From positions 62,001 through 126,000 of the forward strand of contig SUZE01000002.1 of assembly GCA_015060075.1 (NCBI GenBank): a DNA stretch of 64,000 nt, read 5' to 3'. A model generated the notes under the pieces. That model did no database searches and had not been told where the DNA came from. It saw nothing but the letters and a program-made list of their open reading frames with translations. This document shows positions 61,207 through 64,000 of the stretch, piece after piece (the stretch's first letter is position 1; each line of letters starts with the position of its first letter). The translations under genes and the position numbers were made by a program. Source of the stretch: Rikenellaceae bacterium (GTDB lineage Bacteria > Bacteroidota > Bacteroidia > Bacteroidales > Rikenellaceae).

Positions 61207-63486
61207 CTATCCCGCCATTGCACGGCTCTGCCGAATTGTAATCTTTCCTTTTGTTGCCCCGACAACAATCTCGACATTTGGCGCAATCTCGCCTGCGACA
61301 ATCATCGCAGCAATCGGCTCCTCAACCTCGCTGACAACCGTACGGCGAATGGCTCTCGCTCCGTAGCGCGATGAAAAGCCGAGCCGAGCCAACTCGCGCA
61401 GTGCCGTAGGGGTTACACGCAGACGATAACCGAGTTTTTCGAGCCTGTGGCGCAGCGTAGTAACCTCCAACCGCACAATCTGCTCGGCATCGCACTCGGA
61501 GAGCGAAGCGAAGAGTATCACCTCGTCAATACGATTGAGAAACTCGGGCGAGAATGTACGCTCGGCAGCACGGCGATACTCCGCCTCGGCTGTGGTGTGG
61601 AGTTGGCGCGAAGGTGTGCCAAAACCTATGCTGTTGCCACGCTCCGCCACCTCGCGCGAGCCGATATTCGAGGTCATTATAACAATGGTATTGCGAAAAT
61701 CAACCGTGCGCCCCGAGCCATCTGTCAGTCGCCCCTCATCGAAGAGTTGCAACAGAGTGTTAAAGATTGACGGGTGTGCCTTCTCAATCTCATCGAGCAG
61801 TACCACCGAGTAGGGCTTGCGGCGTACCGCCTCGGTGAGTTGTCCACCCTCGCCATAACCTACATATCCGGGAGGCGAGCCGATAAGGCGTGCGACATTG
61901 TGAGCCTCGCCAAACTCCGACATATCCAATCGTATAAGCGCACTCCGAGAGCCAAAGAGGTGGTGTGCCAACTCCTTTGCCATAAGTGTTTTGCCTACGC
62001 CCGTAGGTCCAGCCACGAGAAATACGCCGAGAGGCCTGCGCTCATCGTGCAATCCGGAATGGGAGCGACAAATATGGCGTGAGATACGGCGTAAAGCCTC
62101 CTCCTGACCGATAATGCGAGAGGTCAGGTGCTGCTCCAAACCTTGCAGATGGAGAGCCGTTGAGGTTGTCATCTGCTCGGCAGGTATGCCTGTTGCAACT
62201 GTCAAACACTTCGCCACCTCCGCCTTGCCTATCTTGACAAATGCCCCTTCGTGGTTGAGGTGTGCCGTAGCACCGACCTCGTCCAAAAGGTCTATCGCCT
62301 TGTCGGGAAAGTGGCGGTCGGTGATATATCGCCCAGACAACTCCACGCAGGCACGCAGAGCCTCCTCGGTATAGCGTACCGAGTGGTGCTGCTCGTAGAG
62401 TGGTGCGATATTGCGCAGAATATCAAGCGTTTCACTCTCGGTTGTCGGCTCAACCATCACTCGCTGGAAGCGGCGTTCGAGGGCTGAATCACACTCAATA
62501 TTTTCGCGATACTCATCGGGAGTGGTGGCTCCTATGGTCTGAATCTCCCCACGCGCAAGAGCAGGCTTCAAGATGTTTGCCGTGTCGAGCGAGCCTTGTG
62601 TTGCTCCTGCACCTACTATGGTGTGAATCTCGTCAATAAAGAGAATCGTATCGCCACGACTTCGCAGTTCGTCAAGCACCTGTTCGAGTCGCTCTTCAAA
62701 CTCTCCACGATACTTCGTACCTGCAACAAGCGATGCGACATCAAGCGCAAAGATGCGTTTGCCGGCTATGGTGTGCGGAACATCTCCTGCGACAATGCGC
62801 AGAGCCAACCCCTCCACAATGGCGCTTTTGCCCACACCCGCCTCGCCAACAAGTACGGGGTTGTTCTTTTTGCGGCGAGCGAGAATTTGAACTACACGCT
62901 CCGTTTCGCGCTTGCGACCTACCACAGAGTCTATTTTTCCTTGTCGTGCCTGCTCGGTAAGGTCCGTACCAAATCGCTCCAAAACAGAGTTTTCAATCTT
63001 CTCGGTTGTTGTCAAATTAGCCTCTGTCGTATTGTCGTTGCTACTCTCGTTTTCCGTTTTTCGTTCCCCGTTTTCCGCTTGCATGGAGAATACCTCTGCC
63101 GTAATGTTATAGAGTGCGAATATTCGAGAGGATAGGGTAGTCGTATCCTCCAAAATATCAATTACGGCATGTATGGTCGAAATCCTTCCTGCATCGGGAA
63201 AACGCTCTGCAAGATGGTCGGAATACTCCTTGTAGAAGATGTCGGGCGAGAGGGTATCATGCCCCATACGATAGGCTACACGCTCCAATCGCAACTTTAA
63301 CTGAAAGAGTTGCCAATCTTGCAATATTTGATTGAATATTTTGTATGCCATTGACCCCTCCGAGGAGAGTATCTGCAACATTAAACAATCTCGGAGAGAG
63401 CATTTTGTATCGACTTGCGCTGCGTTAAATACCGCCTGCGCCATTGCGCTCTCCAAACTCTTAGAAATATTAGTTTTCATCTCCAT
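61207..63486 (-). CDS. Clp-family AAA+ unfoldase (ClpA/ClpC-like)
   Basis: 759 residues from the ATG at 63486; 63480 is an equally plausible ATG, and the longer frame starts in a heptamer array. It has an N domain ([20 protein letters not shown] to about 125), a linker, and two AAA+ modules: Walker A1 GEAGVGKS (214-221), Walker B1 ILFIDE, Walker A2 GPTGVGKT (493-500) and Walker B2 VVLLDE. There is almost no middle domain between them, as in ClpA and unlike ClpB or ClpC. An IGF tripeptide ([11 protein letters not shown]) suggests it docks on ClpP. The linker residues around [12 protein letters not shown] (about 137-147) are encoded by a GTTTTCC-type heptamer array. Confidence 0.9.
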   Translation of the reverse strand: MEMKTNISKSLESAMAQAVFNAAQVDTKCSLRDCLMLQILSSEGSMAYKIFNQILQDWQLFQLKLRLERVAYRMGHDTLSPDIFYKEYSDHLAERFPDAGRISTIHAVIDILEDTTTLSSRIFALYNITAEVFSMQAENGERKTENESSNDNTTEANLTTTEKIENSVLERFGTDLTEQARQGKIDSVVGRKRETERVVQILARRKKNNPVLVGEAGVGKSAIVEGLALRIVAGDVPHTIAGKRIFALDVASLVAGTKYRGEFEERLEQVLDELRSRGDTILFIDEIHTIVGAGATQGSLDTANILKPALARGEIQTIGATTPDEYRENIECDSALERRFQRVMVEPTTESETLDILRNIAPLYEQHHSVRYTEEALRACVELSGRYITDRHFPDKAIDLLDEVGATAHLNHEGAFVKIGKAEVAKCLTVATGIPAEQMTTSTALHLQGLEQHLTSRIIGQEEALRRISRHICRSHSGLHDERRPLGVFLVAGPTGVGKTLMAKELAHHLFGSRSALIRLDMSEFGEAHNVARLIGSPPGYVGYGEGGQLTEAVRRKPYSVVLLDEIEKAHPSIFNTLLQLFDEGRLTDGSGRTVDFRNTIVIMTSNIGSREVAERGNSIGFGTPSRQLHTTAEAEYRRAAERTFSPEFLNRIDEVILFASLSECDAEQIVRLEVTTLRHRLEKLGYRLRVTPTALRELARLGFSSRYGARAIRRTVVSEVEEPIAAMIVAGEIAPNVEIVVGATKGKITIRQSRAMAG
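63049..63080. repeat. Heptamer array GTTTTCC inside the Clp gene
   Basis: GTTTTCC, GTTTTTC, GTTCCCC, GTTTTCC, GCTTGCA, read in frame as part of the inter-domain linker. Confidence 0.85.
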
Positions 63487-63538
63487 TATACAAATTTTCG
63501 GCAGTATAACGAAGATGAAAATTGTTTTAGTATATGCG

Positions 63539-63573
63539 GAGAGTTGAGAACTGAGAGTTGAGAACTGAGAGCG
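63539..63573. repeat. Heptamer array GAGAGTT/GAGAACT
   Basis: GAGAGTT, GAGAACT, GAGAGTT, GAGAACT, GAGAGCG, running into repeat R2b. Confidence 0.92.
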
Positions 63574-63697
63574 CACCCCATAGAGCGACCAACGGGAGCG
63601 CCCCCATTAAGGGCGGAACGCCCGCCCCTATAAAGCAGTCGTAGACTGCGCCCCCAGAAAGGTTGCGCCTTGACAAGGCTCGGAGTTCGCAAAACAA
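63570..63697. repeat. Dispersed repeat R2b (long form)
   Basis: Matches R2a but carries an extra 45 bp (63606-63650) with two perfect triloop hairpins, GGGCG-GAA-CGCCC and GCAGTC-GTA-GACTGC; the shared part also has CCTT-GAC-AAGG in this copy. Confidence 0.9.
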
Positions 63698-63724
63698 AAA
63701 AAGCCAATAGCCATAGCTATTGGC
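63693..63724 (-). terminator. Terminator of glutamine synthetase gene
   Basis: Minus-strand GCCAATAGC-TATG-GCTATTGGC followed by TTTTTTTG; a second long stem (AAATCCTATTTGTGAA and its complement, 63729-63766) spans the stop codon. Confidence 0.85.
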
Positions 63725-63745
63725 AAAGAAATCCTATTTGTGAAA

Positions 63746-64000
63746 TTATTTCACAAATAGGATTTCTCTATATTTAGGCAGTGTCCAAATCTGGTCATCT
63801 ACAACCTCTTCGAGTTTATCGACCTCGGTGCGAATCTTGTCGAAATAGACCGCTACGGTGTCGTGGTAGATGATAGCCTTTTGACGGGTATTTTCGATAA
63901 TATTTGCCTTTTTACGAGCCTCAATCATATCCGCTACCAACTTCTGAATCAGGGCGGTGCGTCTTTGAATAAGGCGAATTAACTCCTCATCGCTCTTCGA
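63746..64000 (-). CDS. Glutamine synthetase type III, C-terminal end (5' part beyond window)
   Basis: About 84 residues of the C terminus are visible; the frame stays open to the window edge. The sequence SDEELIRLIQRRTALIQKLV, MIEARKKANIIENTRQKAII and the final WTLPKYREILFVK match the C-terminal helical extension of GSIII (GlnN), the dodecameric glutamine synthetase of Bacteroidetes that makes glutamine from glutamate and ammonia. The catalytic core is upstream of the window on the minus strand. A strong terminator follows. Confidence 0.85.
   Translation of the reverse strand, partial: SKSDEELIRLIQRRTALIQKLVADMIEARKKANIIENTRQKAIIYHDTVAVYFDKIRTEVDKLEEVVDDQIWTLPKYREILFVK

Noticed and set aside
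61062..61301. Small ORFs sharing the peptide RAEAACRLCRDGAVKS (also at 56704-57009)
   Set aside because: The shared peptide arises from the DNA repeat R1; the conserved compensatory changes are those of a hairpin, not of codons, and there is no start context.

Overview
This 64 kb window is chromosomal DNA from a member of the Bacteroidales; gene content and moderate GC fit a Rikenellaceae/Alistipes-like gut bacterium, though the genus is inference. The signs are a SusC/SusD pair, many surface lipoproteins, GldH next to a RicT-like protein, a bacterial V-type ATPase operon containing the DUF2764 subunit, type III glutamine synthetase, and about twenty copies of the Bacteroidetes -7 promoter box TAnnTTTG at sensible positions. 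Shine-Dalgarno sites are mostly absent, as expected for the phylum.

Layout. 1-7.4 kb: end of a TonB-dependent receptor, aroB, typA-xpt, rpiB, a DUF454 membrane protein and an acyltransferase. 7.5-23.3 kb: a ten-gene, apparently single-transcript surface locus (SusC, SusD, four lipoproteins of which two carry leucine-rich repeats, a lipoprotein subtilisin-family protease, a DUF1573 protein, a small lipoprotein and a secreted metallophosphoesterase), ended by a strong terminator. It is the most distinctive system here and looks like a cell-surface protein or glycoprotein capture-and-processing machine. 23.3-33.3 kb: DMT transporter, tRNA-Pro with a tandem-duplicated 3' flank, cold-shock protein, a HAD/M23/M23 operon, alaS, gpmI, lysA. 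33.5-43.7 kb: GH20 hexosaminidase, a hydroxyacid dehydrogenase/tcdA operon, tRNA-Thr, YeiH-type transporter, two OprO/P-like porins and a DUF4015 glycoside-hydrolase-like lipoprotein. 43.8-48.6 kb: tRNA-Arg with an odd 3' trailer, a SAM-II riboswitch upstream of metK, and a small operon of a DUF6259-type glycoside-hydrolase-like lipoprotein plus a BACON-like lipoprotein. 48.9-56.5 kb: the V-ATPase operon E-DUF2764-A-B-D-I-K, whose K subunit carries a sodium-binding ligand pattern. 56.9-64 kb: ricT-gldH-trmB, a MATE transporter, a ClpA-like ATPase and the 3' end of glutamine synthetase III.

The intergenic DNA is unusual. At least fifteen short arrays share a 7-bp period while using many different 7-mers; several abut stop codons, and a few run into coding sequence (tcdA tail, trmB tail, ClpA linker). 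There are also three kinds of dispersed structured repeats. One pair (R1) differs at only four bases, all four forming two compensated base pairs in a hairpin. A three-member hairpin family (E1-E3) has a covarying apex stem. A third pair (R2) differs by presence or absence of a 45-bp hairpin cassette. All three tRNA genes have a copy of their own 3' end close by (tandem, degenerate direct, or inverted). These patterns were read by eye; genome-wide counts and folding would be needed to settle them.
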